Shown here in pieces: positions 44,381 to 52,403 of a DNA stretch of 64,000 nucleotides (the stretch's first letter is position 1; each line of letters begins with the position of its first letter). This stretch comes from Roseburia hominis (GTDB lineage Bacteria; Bacillota; Clostridia; Lachnospirales; Lachnospiraceae): positions 4,030,001-4,094,000 of the forward strand of contig CP159990.1 in the NCBI GenBank assembly GCA_040702975.1, given 5' to 3'. The translations under genes were made by a program, and so were the position numbers. The notes under the pieces were generated by a model. It was given only the letters and a program-made list of their open reading frames with translations, was not told where the DNA came from and did no database searches.

Positions 44381-44583
44381 AATGGTTCTTTTTTATTTCT
44401 TCTCCGGAAGTTCTTCCCACATGTTCTCAATCAACTCACATAGGAACTCCCAATTATCTACATCATTCACCAGAATCATTAATCAAGTTCTTGAGCGGTA
44501 TGATCAGAGAATCCAACTGGCTCTTCCTACCACATCCCAGTCAAAGAAAACCCGATTTTTTAAACCCTGAAAAACAAAAAAAG

Positions 44584-44614
44584 ACTGCAGCTATCCATAA
44601 GACAGCCGCAGCTT
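44584..44614 (-). terminator. Terminator of the cargo redox operon
   Basis: GCTGC/GCAGC-type stem between about 44586 and 44612, followed on the minus strand by a long T-run. It lies 17 bp after the stop of the lipoprotein-AKR gene. The rest of the 358-bp gap to the small hypothetical gene holds only the second terminator and no gene. Confidence 0.75.
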
Positions 44615-44630
44615 GAATAATCGTCAGTAA

Positions 44631-46022
44631 TTACCAGTTTTCATATCGCTTCTGTCGATCCAGATTATAAATCTGCTGCATTTCATCTTCGGTCAATTCA
44701 AAATTAAAGATATCATAATTCTCCGCAATGTGATCCGGATTGCTTGAACCGGGAATTGCAATATAACCCGCCTGCACCTGCCATCTCAGGATTACCTGGG
44801 CTGGTGTCTTCCCATACTTTTCCGCGATATTTACTATTGTTCCATCAGAAAAATGCTCCTCCGTATGACCTCTTCCGCCGAAGGGATACCACGATTCAAT
44901 TACGATGCCATACTGCGACACATATTCCTGCAGTTCACTGTTCTGATAATACAGGTGATTCTCATTCTGAATAACAGCCGGAACAATCTCGGCATAGGAA
45001 AGCACCTCATCCACCTGTGCCTTCGTGTAATAATTTGAAATGCCGATAGACCGTACTTTGCCGTCCCTGACAGCCTGCTCCATCGCTTTATAGACCTCTT
45101 CGTCATTAGAACCGGGCTGATGGATCAGCATCAAATCCACATATGATAGATTCAAATCACTTAAGGAATCATCTATGCCCTGTGCTGCCCTGTCATAGTC
45201 GCTCGGCATGACCTTGCTTGTGACAAAGATTTCGTCTCTGCTTACTATTCCTTCATTGATTGCTCTTTGGATGCCTCTTCCCACGCCAACCTCGCAGCGA
45301 TAATATCTTGCCGTATCGATCAGCCTCATCCCGCTTTTCAGTGCATGATAAACGGAATTCTCAGCCTCTTCATTGGACAACGTCCACGTCCCAAGTCCGA
45401 TCACAGGCATGGTATATCCGCTGTTCAGAGTGATATCCTCTATAGGGTATGCATCCGTTTTTTCTCCATTGGAATCTCTGAAAAACAGAGACAGGACTAC
45501 ATCTCCATTTCCAAGAAGCTCTGTCAGTTCTTGCTGCGTCATCCCTTCAATCCTGCCAAGTCTTGTATAGCTCCATGAATTGGAACCGTAAAAGACAACG
45601 ATCTGATTACCGGAATACAACACAATATCCCCGGCTTTTGTCACCAGCTGCACATCGTTTTTCGGAAGGCTACTGCCGATTGCTCCCACCTGCTCAAACC
45701 CGCCATACATGGACAGTTCAATCTGAAGCGGCGAAGCCTTTGCCAGATCCATCAGCGCCGATACGCTCTCATTATCTTCCCAGGATACGGCTATTTCCCT
45801 GTCGCCTATTTTCATCACAAAATCATTCATCCCATTTTCTCCCTGCTCACCTGCATAATCCGGCTGCATCTCTGATTCTGCATCCTTATTTGTCACATCT
45901 GTCTGCGTATTCTGCGTAACGACATCTTCAGATGAGAGATTATTTGAATCATGTTCCGCTCCACACGCTGACAGGGAAAAAAGCAGGGCCAACAGGCAAA
46001 TGAAACACATCCATCTTTTCAT
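44631..46022 (-). CDS. Lipoprotein fusing a cyclophilin-like domain to an aldo/keto reductase
   Basis: A 463-residue protein in three parts. Residues 1-20 are a lipoprotein signal with lipobox LSAC (Cys20), followed by a polar linker to about 65. Residues about 66-190 resemble the cyclophilin-like fold (VMKIGDREIAVSWEDN, then SLPKNDVQ, DIVLYSGNQIVVFYGSN and YTRLGRIEG). Residues about 195-463 are a complete aldo/keto reductase with Asp and Tyr in LIDTARYY, Lys in VTSKVM and His in LMLIHQPGS. An extracytoplasmic NADPH-dependent reductase would be unusual, because the cofactor is not available outside. Last gene of the cargo operon. Confidence 0.85.
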   Translation of the reverse strand: MKRWMCFICLLALLFSLSACGAEHDSNNLSSEDVVTQNTQTDVTNKDAESEMQPDYAGEQGENGMNDFVMKIGDREIAVSWEDNESVSALMDLAKASPLQIELSMYGGFEQVGAIGSSLPKNDVQLVTKAGDIVLYSGNQIVVFYGSNSWSYTRLGRIEGMTQQELTELLGNGDVVLSLFFRDSNGEKTDAYPIEDITLNSGYTMPVIGLGTWTLSNEEAENSVYHALKSGMRLIDTARYYRCEVGVGRGIQRAINEGIVSRDEIFVTSKVMPSDYDRAAQGIDDSLSDLNLSYVDLMLIHQPGSNDEEVYKAMEQAVRDGKVRSIGISNYYTKAQVDEVLSYAEIVPAVIQNENHLYYQNSELQEYVSQYGIVIESWYPFGGRGHTEEHFSDGTIVNIAEKYGKTPAQVILRWQVQAGYIAIPGSSNPDHIAENYDIFNFELTEDEMQQIYNLDRQKRYENW

Positions 46023-46079
46023 ATCATCACGACCTCGTCTGAAATTTAACGGGAGAGATGTCCCTCCCGTTAATCATTT

Positions 46080-46622
46080 TTACTGAAGTTTTTTTCCGAA
46101 CTCGTATGCTTCCGCCAGTTCTTCCTGATGGTTGTCTGCCTCTCCTGCATCTGAAATGCCGCCGCAGAAAAGTGAATCGACAAGCTCTGCCTTTTCAAAG
46201 CAATCCACCCATCCCTGCAGGCCGGATATTGCTTTTTCAGGAACATACTCTTCATCTTCTGTTGCAGTTGAAAGCATATAGACATTACGAAACTTATAAT
46301 CCGTTGTATAAAGCGGATTGCAACGGTCAAGCAGCGTCTTCATCTGCCCGCTCATCTCATAATAATAGATTGGCGTTGCAAAGACCAGTGTATCTGCATT
46401 TTTGACCTTCTCTGCAATTTTCACGGCATCATCTTTAATGACGCACTTCTGCGTCTTCTGGCAGGCAAGACAGCCTTTACAGAAACGGATGTCCTTATCC
46501 TTGAGGCTGATATGCTCTACATCGTGCCCGGCATCATCAGCACCCTTTATCAATTCCTCTGCCAGCCTATCGGAATTACTGTTTATACGCAGGCTGGTCG
46601 TTATCACAAGTACCTTACTCAT
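46080..46622 (-). CDS. Flavodoxin-fold NAD(P)H-dependent reductase
   Basis: A 180-residue flavodoxin-type protein. The FMN loop SLRINSNSDRLAEEL starts at residue 10, GCLACQKTQKC near 50 is the subgroup cysteine motif, and ATPIYYYEMSGQMKTLLDR near 85 binds flavin. It lies between the lipoprotein-AKR and hydrolase genes; likely an electron donor or quinone/azo reductase. Confidence 0.88.
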   Translation of the reverse strand: MSKVLVITTSLRINSNSDRLAEELIKGADDAGHDVEHISLKDKDIRFCKGCLACQKTQKCVIKDDAVKIAEKVKNADTLVFATPIYYYEMSGQMKTLLDRCNPLYTTDYKFRNVYMLSTATEDEEYVPEKAISGLQGWVDCFEKAELVDSLFCGGISDAGEADNHQEELAEAYEFGKKLQ

Positions 46623-46673
46623 CGCACCTACCTCTTACATTTTTTATAGTACTCAACTTAGAACGAATCCTCA

Positions 46674-47669
46674 TTATTTCAGATTCTCTTCAAAGAACCT
46701 CTGCATCTTGTCAAACGGGATGATATCCGTTCTGTCATACAGATCCGTATGAACCGCACCCGGAATGATCATCAGTTCTTTGTTCTCCGTATACTTACTG
46801 TTCTTCGTCATTGCTGCATAAGCATCCTTACTGAAGTAGCAGGAATGAGCCTTCTCCCCGTGGATCAACAGAACCGCACTGCGGATCTCATTACTATATT
46901 TTAAGATCGGCTGATTCATAAAGGACTCGCATCCGATCACATTCCATCCGCCATTAGAGTTAAGGGAACGAACATGATAGCCACGGTCAGTCTTGTAGTA
47001 GTCGTGATAGTCTGCAACAAAGAACGGTGCATCCTCCGGAAGTGGATCTACGACACCGCCGCCCAGTTTGTACTCCCCGGTCTTCAAATCCTCCAATCTC
47101 TGTGCGCACATAGCTTTCTTCTTCTCATAACGCGCTTCTTCGCTGTCCTCGGAGTCAAAGTAACCGTTCGCGTTTACTCTGGTCATGTCATACATCGTGG
47201 AGGCCACGGTAGCTTTAATTCTGGTATCAAGCGCCGCCGTATTAATCGCCAGACCGCCCCATCCGCAGATGCCGATGATCCCGATACGATCTGGATCTAC
47301 CTTATCATTCAGCGAAAGGAAATCTACCGCCGCCATAAAATCCTCTGTATTGATATCCGGCGATGCCATGTATCGGACATTGCCGCCGCTTTCTCCTGTA
47401 AAGGAAGGATCAAAAGCAATTGTCAGGAATCCTCTTTCTGCCATCGTCTGTGCATACAGTCCGGAACACTGCTCCTTTACTGCTCCAAAAGGGCCGGAAA
47501 CGGCAATCGCGGGGAGCTTGCCTTCTACATCCTTCGGCACATACATATCCGCTGCCAGTGTGATGCCGTATCGATTCACAAAAGTAACCTTGCTATGATC
47601 TACCTTGTCGCTCTTCGGGAAAGTCTTATCCCACTCTGCCACCAGCTTTAATTCTTCGTTCTTCATCAT
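46674..47669 (-). CDS. Alpha/beta hydrolase with Cys nucleophile elbow (dienelactone-hydrolase-like)
   Basis: A 331-residue hydrolase. The start at 47669 follows GGAGG by 8 bases. The nucleophile elbow reads GICGWGG, with Cys where esterases have Ser, as in dienelactone hydrolases; the His is in GAVHTDLYD near the end and the oxyanion region is SGPFGAV. No signal peptide. First large gene of the cargo redox operon; the substrate may be a lactone, ester or thioester (inference). Confidence 0.85.
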   Translation of the reverse strand: MMKNEELKLVAEWDKTFPKSDKVDHSKVTFVNRYGITLAADMYVPKDVEGKLPAIAVSGPFGAVKEQCSGLYAQTMAERGFLTIAFDPSFTGESGGNVRYMASPDINTEDFMAAVDFLSLNDKVDPDRIGIIGICGWGGLAINTAALDTRIKATVASTMYDMTRVNANGYFDSEDSEEARYEKKKAMCAQRLEDLKTGEYKLGGGVVDPLPEDAPFFVADYHDYYKTDRGYHVRSLNSNGGWNVIGCESFMNQPILKYSNEIRSAVLLIHGEKAHSCYFSKDAYAAMTKNSKYTENKELMIIPGAVHTDLYDRTDIIPFDKMQRFFEENLK

Positions 47670-47689
47670 GATTGATACCTCCGTATGGT

Positions 47690-47917
47690 TTAATGGTTTG
47701 CCTGCAGCTCTTTTTCCATCTGACGGATCAGAAAGTCCAGGCAATCGACCTTCCTTCCGCTTTCATGCAGCTCATCCATGAGTCTGCACCTGTCTTTCTT
47801 CATCTTCTGCAGGGCTTCTGCGATCCTTCCGTTTTCACTTAGGGTGATGATCTCTTTTATAACGGCATCACAACATCCCGCATCAGATAGATTTTGTTTC
47901 ATTCGCTCATGATCCAT
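47690..47917 (-). CDS. Small helical protein
   Basis: A 75-residue, helical, Cys-containing protein (GCCDAVIKEII, then KKDRCRLMDELHESGRK). The DAGCCDAVIKEI motif recurs in small proteins found beside hydrolase and LysR genes in Clostridia, but I know no function. First gene of the cargo operon, divergent from LysR, ending 20 bp before the hydrolase start. Confidence 0.7.
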   Translation of the reverse strand: MDHERMKQNLSDAGCCDAVIKEIITLSENGRIAEALQKMKKDRCRLMDELHESGRKVDCLDFLIRQMEKELQANH

Positions 47918-47971
47918 AGCATTCCTCTTAATCCTTATGCAGTTCTCTTTGACAATTCCAAGTTTAACATC

Positions 47972-48000
47972 TTGCCATTCGCCTCGCTAATGGTTATAAT
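47972..48000 (+). promoter_or_regulatory. Promoter of the cargo LysR gene
   Basis: TTGCCA (47972-47977), 17 bases, TATAAT (47995-48000): a near-consensus promoter reading toward the LysR gene at 48055. Confidence 0.8.
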
Positions 48001-48016
48001 GAATATCGTGATATTC
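48001..48016. promoter_or_regulatory. Palindromic site at the LysR start point
   Basis: GAATATC, GT, GATATTC: a perfect dyad immediately after the -10 box, covering the expected transcription start. A likely LysR autoregulatory site. Confidence 0.6.
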
Positions 48017-48054
48017 CTATTCGGCATATCGCAACAATGATGAATTGGAGTTAG

Positions 48055-48942
48055 ATGCTTATGGAAATACGAACCCTCAGATACTTTCTTGCCGTAGCAA
48101 GAGAGGAAAACATGACCAGAGCCGCCGAACTGCTGCATATCACACAGCCTACCCTTTCAAAACAGCTGAAGTCCCTGGAGGATGAACTTGGAAAAAAGCT
48201 CTTTACCCGTCATTCTTTCAGCATAAGTCTTACTGACGAAGGCATCCTGCTCAGAAATCGCGCGGAAGACCTTGTCGGTATGGCAGATAAGATAGAAAAA
48301 GAATTTATATCCCTCAATGATGTTACCGGCGGAGATCTTTATTTCGGACTGGCAGAATCCTATCAGATCAGAATTCTTGCCAGGGAGATCAATGAATTTA
48401 AGAAAAGATACCCCGGACTCAGATACCATATCACAAGCGGAGATACAGAGCAGGTAGCTGAAAAATTGGATAAAGGTCTCCTTGACTTCGCAGTTCTTGC
48501 AGAGATTCCGGATGCATCAAAATATGAATCCCTGGTATTTCCTGAAGCTGACATCTGGGGAGTTGTTATGCCATCCGATTCACTGCTTGCGAAGAAAAAG
48601 GCTATTCGTGTGGATGACCTTATTGGATTACCCTTATTCTGTTCCGGGCAGGGATGGGAAAAGGATGTTCCCAGTTGGGCTAAAGACAAGATGGACCAGC
48701 TGCATTTGGAAGGCTCCTTCCGCCTTTCATACAACGCATCACTTTTTGCCAAAGAACATCTCGGGTATCTCCTGACCTTTGATAAACTTGTGGATACTTC
48801 TGCGGACAGCGGACTTGTATTCCGCCCGCTGACACCGAAACTTGAAACCAATCTGTATCTCATCTGGAAAAGATACCAGACCTTCTCGCCGATAGCAGAA
48901 AGATTTATGAATCAAATCAGGCAGACTCTATTGCAGCAATAA
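48055..48942 (+). CDS. LysR-family transcriptional regulator (prophage-side redox cluster)
   Basis: A 295-residue regulator with HTH MTRAAELLHITQPTLSKQLKSLE at residues about 20-43 and a C-terminal effector-binding domain. The usual family start MEIRTLRYF is at 48061; an ATG two codons earlier is equally served by GGAG. It is divergent from the small helical protein, hydrolase, flavodoxin and AKR operon. It lies between the cargo operon and the prophage lysis genes, with a shared terminator behind it. Confidence 0.92.
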   Translation: MLMEIRTLRYFLAVAREENMTRAAELLHITQPTLSKQLKSLEDELGKKLFTRHSFSISLTDEGILLRNRAEDLVGMADKIEKEFISLNDVTGGDLYFGLAESYQIRILAREINEFKKRYPGLRYHITSGDTEQVAEKLDKGLLDFAVLAEIPDASKYESLVFPEADIWGVVMPSDSLLAKKKAIRVDDLIGLPLFCSGQGWEKDVPSWAKDKMDQLHLEGSFRLSYNASLFAKEHLGYLLTFDKLVDTSADSGLVFRPLTPKLETNLYLIWKRYQTFSPIAERFMNQIRQTLLQQ

Positions 48943-48947
48943 AAAAA

Positions 48948-48979
48948 GGCTGGCAGAGCCACCAAAAGCTCCACCAGCC
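48948..48979 (-). terminator. Terminator of the prophage late operon
   Basis: GGCTGG (48948-48953) and CCAGCC (48974-48979), with an inner GAGC/GCTC stem, followed on the minus strand by a T7 run (48947-48941). It lies 8 bp after the endolysin stop and marks the end of the phage transcript; it overlaps the region behind the convergent LysR gene. Confidence 0.85.
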
Positions 48980-48986
48980 GTCATTC

Positions 48987-50483
48987 CTATATCTTACGGA
49001 CGAAATCCAGCGATATCCATCCGATCCCGCTCTTCAGCCGTCCCCAACCTGCAGAGCTGCCTTTACCGCTCCGGACTTCCACGATTGTATAGACACCGAC
49101 CGGGCAGAACTGCACTCTTCCGTAATCCGTTCCCGGTCCCGACCTGATATTCAGATCCTTAATGCTGACCTTCACCAAGAACGGTACCTTCACCGCCGGC
49201 TCTGCTGCCTTCGGCTCATAAACAACCTTACCGTCCGCATCAAACACACTATACCCCGGATTCTGATCAGCACACTTCTTCGCATTATCCAGAATCTTAT
49301 AAGCCCCCTTCTGGCTCTTTGCATCCGCCCAGTTCTTCCTTACACGGAACCACCGGATCACTTCGCCACCGCCGGAATCCTTTACATCATACTCCGTCAG
49401 CTTCCACTTCTCAATAATGGAGCAAAGCTTCTCCACATAGGTCAGACTTGTGGCATACCCGCCATCCTTGATGATCTGCACAGCCTTCTTATAATCAGTA
49501 CAGCCCTTCAGCCCTCCATATCTCTGCTTCTTCCCATTCATCGCACCAAGCAGATAAGCGGAATGGTCAGCAATCGAATCCTCAAAGCAAGGATATTTCC
49601 TAAAGTCAGCCGTAATCGTAACCATGCTGCCGTCAGGATTCTGTTCCTGCGTCTTCTTCGTGTACTTGTTCTTGCCGTCCCAGCTGGATCCGCTCCATGT
49701 ATTCCCGGACAGGCCGCACTTCATCCCGAAGAGATTATTGGCATTCTGTGCAAGCTCACTCTTTCCATACCCGGATTCCAGAATGAACTGAGCTAGTGAT
49801 ACCGATGCCAGAATGCCGCTCTTCTTCTGGTCAGCCGTAAACAAAGCACCGACCTTCTTGATTGCATCCGCCTCAGACAGATCCTTCAGGACAGATGCCT
49901 GCATCCCCTTGGAAGCAGATCCAACATCAGAATCAGAAAATTCCTGCAGTGCCTTCGTCACCTTCTCAGCCAGATCGCCCATCCTCGCATACATCCAGTT
50001 CCCCGGACAGGATTTATTAGCAAACCACCTGTGAACCGTCAGAATCATCTCCCCGCTCTTCGGAGAATAATTCAGCGTCTTATCCTTATCCCCGAACCAG
50101 ATCAGCTTATTCTTACCATTCCTCTTGCAGATATCGATGCAGAGCTCGATCAGGCTCTTGTACACCACATCCCGGAAAGCATAAGGCTCCGTGGTATCGG
50201 AAGCACACTCGATTGTGATCGCCCTCTGATCATTGGCATTGCTGGAAGAGCACCATGACCGGTTCTTCTCTTCCACATACATCCCGACACGCCCATCCCT
50301 GTCGATACCGTAATTGCTGGATGCCTGTGTGCCGGTCTTTTCAAACCATTCCCCAAGCCCCTCAGCCGTACACTGCCCCACCACACAGTGAGGCGTGATC
50401 CGGTCAATCGCATGTGTCCTCTGCCCGGAATGATTCGGGCTGAGCTTCGTATAAACCACCATAGAACTGTTTGTATATGCCAT
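48987..50483 (-). CDS. Phage endolysin: amidase, glucosaminidase and SH3 domains
   Basis: A 498-residue lysin. Residues about 10-175 are an N-acetylmuramoyl-L-alanine amidase type 2 domain (ITPHCVVGQ and a later HRWFANKSCPGNW, supplying Zn ligands), about 205-360 a GH73 glucosaminidase domain (SLAQFILESGYGKSELA, ANNLFGMK) and 430-498 an SH3-type wall-binding domain (VSIKDLNIRSGPG). Last gene of the late operon, overlapping the holin stop by one base. Confidence 0.93.
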   Translation of the reverse strand: MAYTNSSMVVYTKLSPNHSGQRTHAIDRITPHCVVGQCTAEGLGEWFEKTGTQASSNYGIDRDGRVGMYVEEKNRSWCSSSNANDQRAITIECASDTTEPYAFRDVVYKSLIELCIDICKRNGKNKLIWFGDKDKTLNYSPKSGEMILTVHRWFANKSCPGNWMYARMGDLAEKVTKALQEFSDSDVGSASKGMQASVLKDLSEADAIKKVGALFTADQKKSGILASVSLAQFILESGYGKSELAQNANNLFGMKCGLSGNTWSGSSWDGKNKYTKKTQEQNPDGSMVTITADFRKYPCFEDSIADHSAYLLGAMNGKKQRYGGLKGCTDYKKAVQIIKDGGYATSLTYVEKLCSIIEKWKLTEYDVKDSGGGEVIRWFRVRKNWADAKSQKGAYKILDNAKKCADQNPGYSVFDADGKVVYEPKAAEPAVKVPFLVKVSIKDLNIRSGPGTDYGRVQFCPVGVYTIVEVRSGKGSSAGWGRLKSGIGWISLDFVRKI

Positions 50484-50914
50484 TATTCCTCACCTTCCTT
50501 TTTATCCTCTTCCTCCTCGCTCCGGTCATGAAGCTGCTCCAGAACCTTATGAAGCTTACTCGGAATTGGAAGTCCTAAGTACGCCGCATTCTCCACCAGC
50601 GACAATCCCTCATTGGAGATATAAAAGAAGATCACCGCCGTCCTCAGCACGCTTCCGCTGCCGATCACCTGTGTGTCCAGCAGATGCCCGATGCCTACCA
50701 GCGCAAAGATCAACACCTTCCTGCAGATACCCTTGAAGCCCACGGCAGACGAAAGCTTCTTATCCACCACCGCACACATGATGCCGGTGATATAATCCAG
50801 TACCACGAAAGCCAGAAGCGCATACAAAAGCCCGTCACAGCCTCCAAGGAAATACCCAAGCCATCCTCCGACCGCGGCAAAAACCGCCTGAATCACATTC
50901 CAAAACTCTTTCAT
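50483..50914 (-). CDS. Phage holin (phage_holin_4 / TcdE-like)
   Basis: A 143-residue protein with three hydrophobic segments in the first 100 residues and a conserved LDYITGIMCAVVDKKLSS motif, typical of the toxin-secretion/phage-lysis holin family. The start at 50914 follows GGAGGG by 7 bases; a longer frame is unsupported. The tail is acidic (EEEEDKKEGEE). It opens the membrane for the endolysin. Confidence 0.9.
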   Translation of the reverse strand: MKEFWNVIQAVFAAVGGWLGYFLGGCDGLLYALLAFVVLDYITGIMCAVVDKKLSSAVGFKGICRKVLIFALVGIGHLLDTQVIGSGSVLRTAVIFFYISNEGLSLVENAAYLGLPIPSKLHKVLEQLHDRSEEEEDKKEGEE

Positions 50915-50995
50915 CACAAATCCCTCCTTCATTGCATTAAAATAGGGACAGCCAAAGCCATCCCTTGAGAACAATTATTAAGCTGCAAAAAGCCT

Positions 50996-52402
50996 TTATG
51001 TTGCCGTCTCTTCTGTCAGTTCATACGTGATCTTCATCGTCATCTCCGTGGTCTTTACAACCGCCGAAGAGAGATTGTTGATACTGACCATATAAGGCAT
51101 CAGCATATAGCACATCATATACTCATTTCCGTAGCTGCTTGCCCATGCGAACAGGAACTCCCTGTACTGGAATAGCGGCGTGCCGATTTCTTCGAATCTC
51201 GTACTTCCGGATGTCTTTATGACCTCATCGTTGATCGTCACCTGGAAATCACTGCCTATGATCAGGTCTCCAACTATTACCAGATAATTCTCCGATGACC
51301 CGGAACCACCCAACGGTTTTAATCCCGAAGTGAAGCCGAAAGCGATCAAAGTCACATCCGTAGAATTGCTGAGATTAATCTTGTAAATTCCCTTTTTGTC
51401 ATACGCCGGCAAATACAGATACCCGTTACGGATAACGCCCCTCGTCTTCCGCTCAGGATAATTATCCGCCCCAAAACTTCCTATCGGCTGCAGTTTTGCA
51501 TTTGCCAGTGTCCAAGAGCCTTCCGTAAAGCTATAATCAGACTTTTTTATCTTGATCCACAACATGGTGGCACTTCCCGATGAGTTTCCTTCATTTGAGA
51601 ATCCGTACCAGTATCCGTCATGCCCGTCCAGGAAGTCCCCATACAATGTGTAACTCCCCAGAAATTTAAAAGTTAAACAGGCCAGCGCTGTCTCTTCCAA
51701 CACCGTATAGTCGGCTCCATTCAGCCTCTCGTTTAATCCAACAGAGAAAATCGGAAACCTCATCTTCTTAACGATCGCGGAAGAAGTATCAAATGAAATG
51801 GAATACATGATCTCATTTTCAAAATCAATCTCCACGGCCTGAAACAGAGGAAGCTGCTTTGCCAGTGAAACATTTCCCAGATCAAGCTTACCGATCTCCA
51901 GAAATGGAGTGTTATCCCCCACGCTGCTTCCATAAACATTCAGTCCGCCCTTTGCGGAAGTCAGGGCTACTGCAGCGATTGCGCCGTTTCCCTGTGAAGG
52001 CGTAAACTCCCAGACGAAACGATAGCCGTTATCCAACGCCTTGCTTTCCGTCAGGTTCAGACTCCCCCTTGCGGCATTTGCGGTTGAATTGACATTATTG
52101 GATGCATACGCACCCGGAAGGTTATCTGACATCGGATAAATATTTGCCGCATCCTCTGTCAAAGTTTTCGGAAACAGGAGAAGCCCTCCGATCATATTAG
52201 GGCAGATGGGAAGCAGGTTATCGTTCCAGATGAAGCCGGGATATTCCGTAAATGTGTTATAGAAGATTCCCATCGGGTTGGTACCCAGAATCTCATTCGC
52301 CGCATTCGTGATCATATTTTCTTCCGTAAGGCTCTCCACCACCTCACCACTGGCAGCATCCGTCAGAACCAGCGTCATGGTACCTTTTAATCTCTTGCTC
52401 AT
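50996..52402 (-). CDS. Prophage tail/structural protein, hypothetical
   Basis: A 468-residue beta-rich protein from MSKRLKGTMTLVLTDAASG, with the start at 52402 after GGAGGG. Repeated Asn/Ser/Gly-rich stretches and its place between the tail-tip protein and holin suggest a tail-fibre, baseplate or receptor-binding role. I do not recognise a domain. Confidence 0.75.
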   Translation of the reverse strand: MSKRLKGTMTLVLTDAASGEVVESLTEENMITNAANEILGTNPMGIFYNTFTEYPGFIWNDNLLPICPNMIGGLLLFPKTLTEDAANIYPMSDNLPGAYASNNVNSTANAARGSLNLTESKALDNGYRFVWEFTPSQGNGAIAAVALTSAKGGLNVYGSSVGDNTPFLEIGKLDLGNVSLAKQLPLFQAVEIDFENEIMYSISFDTSSAIVKKMRFPIFSVGLNERLNGADYTVLEETALACLTFKFLGSYTLYGDFLDGHDGYWYGFSNEGNSSGSATMLWIKIKKSDYSFTEGSWTLANAKLQPIGSFGADNYPERKTRGVIRNGYLYLPAYDKKGIYKINLSNSTDVTLIAFGFTSGLKPLGGSGSSENYLVIVGDLIIGSDFQVTINDEVIKTSGSTRFEEIGTPLFQYREFLFAWASSYGNEYMMCYMLMPYMVSINNLSSAVVKTTEMTMKITYELTEETAT

Positions 52403-52403
52403 A

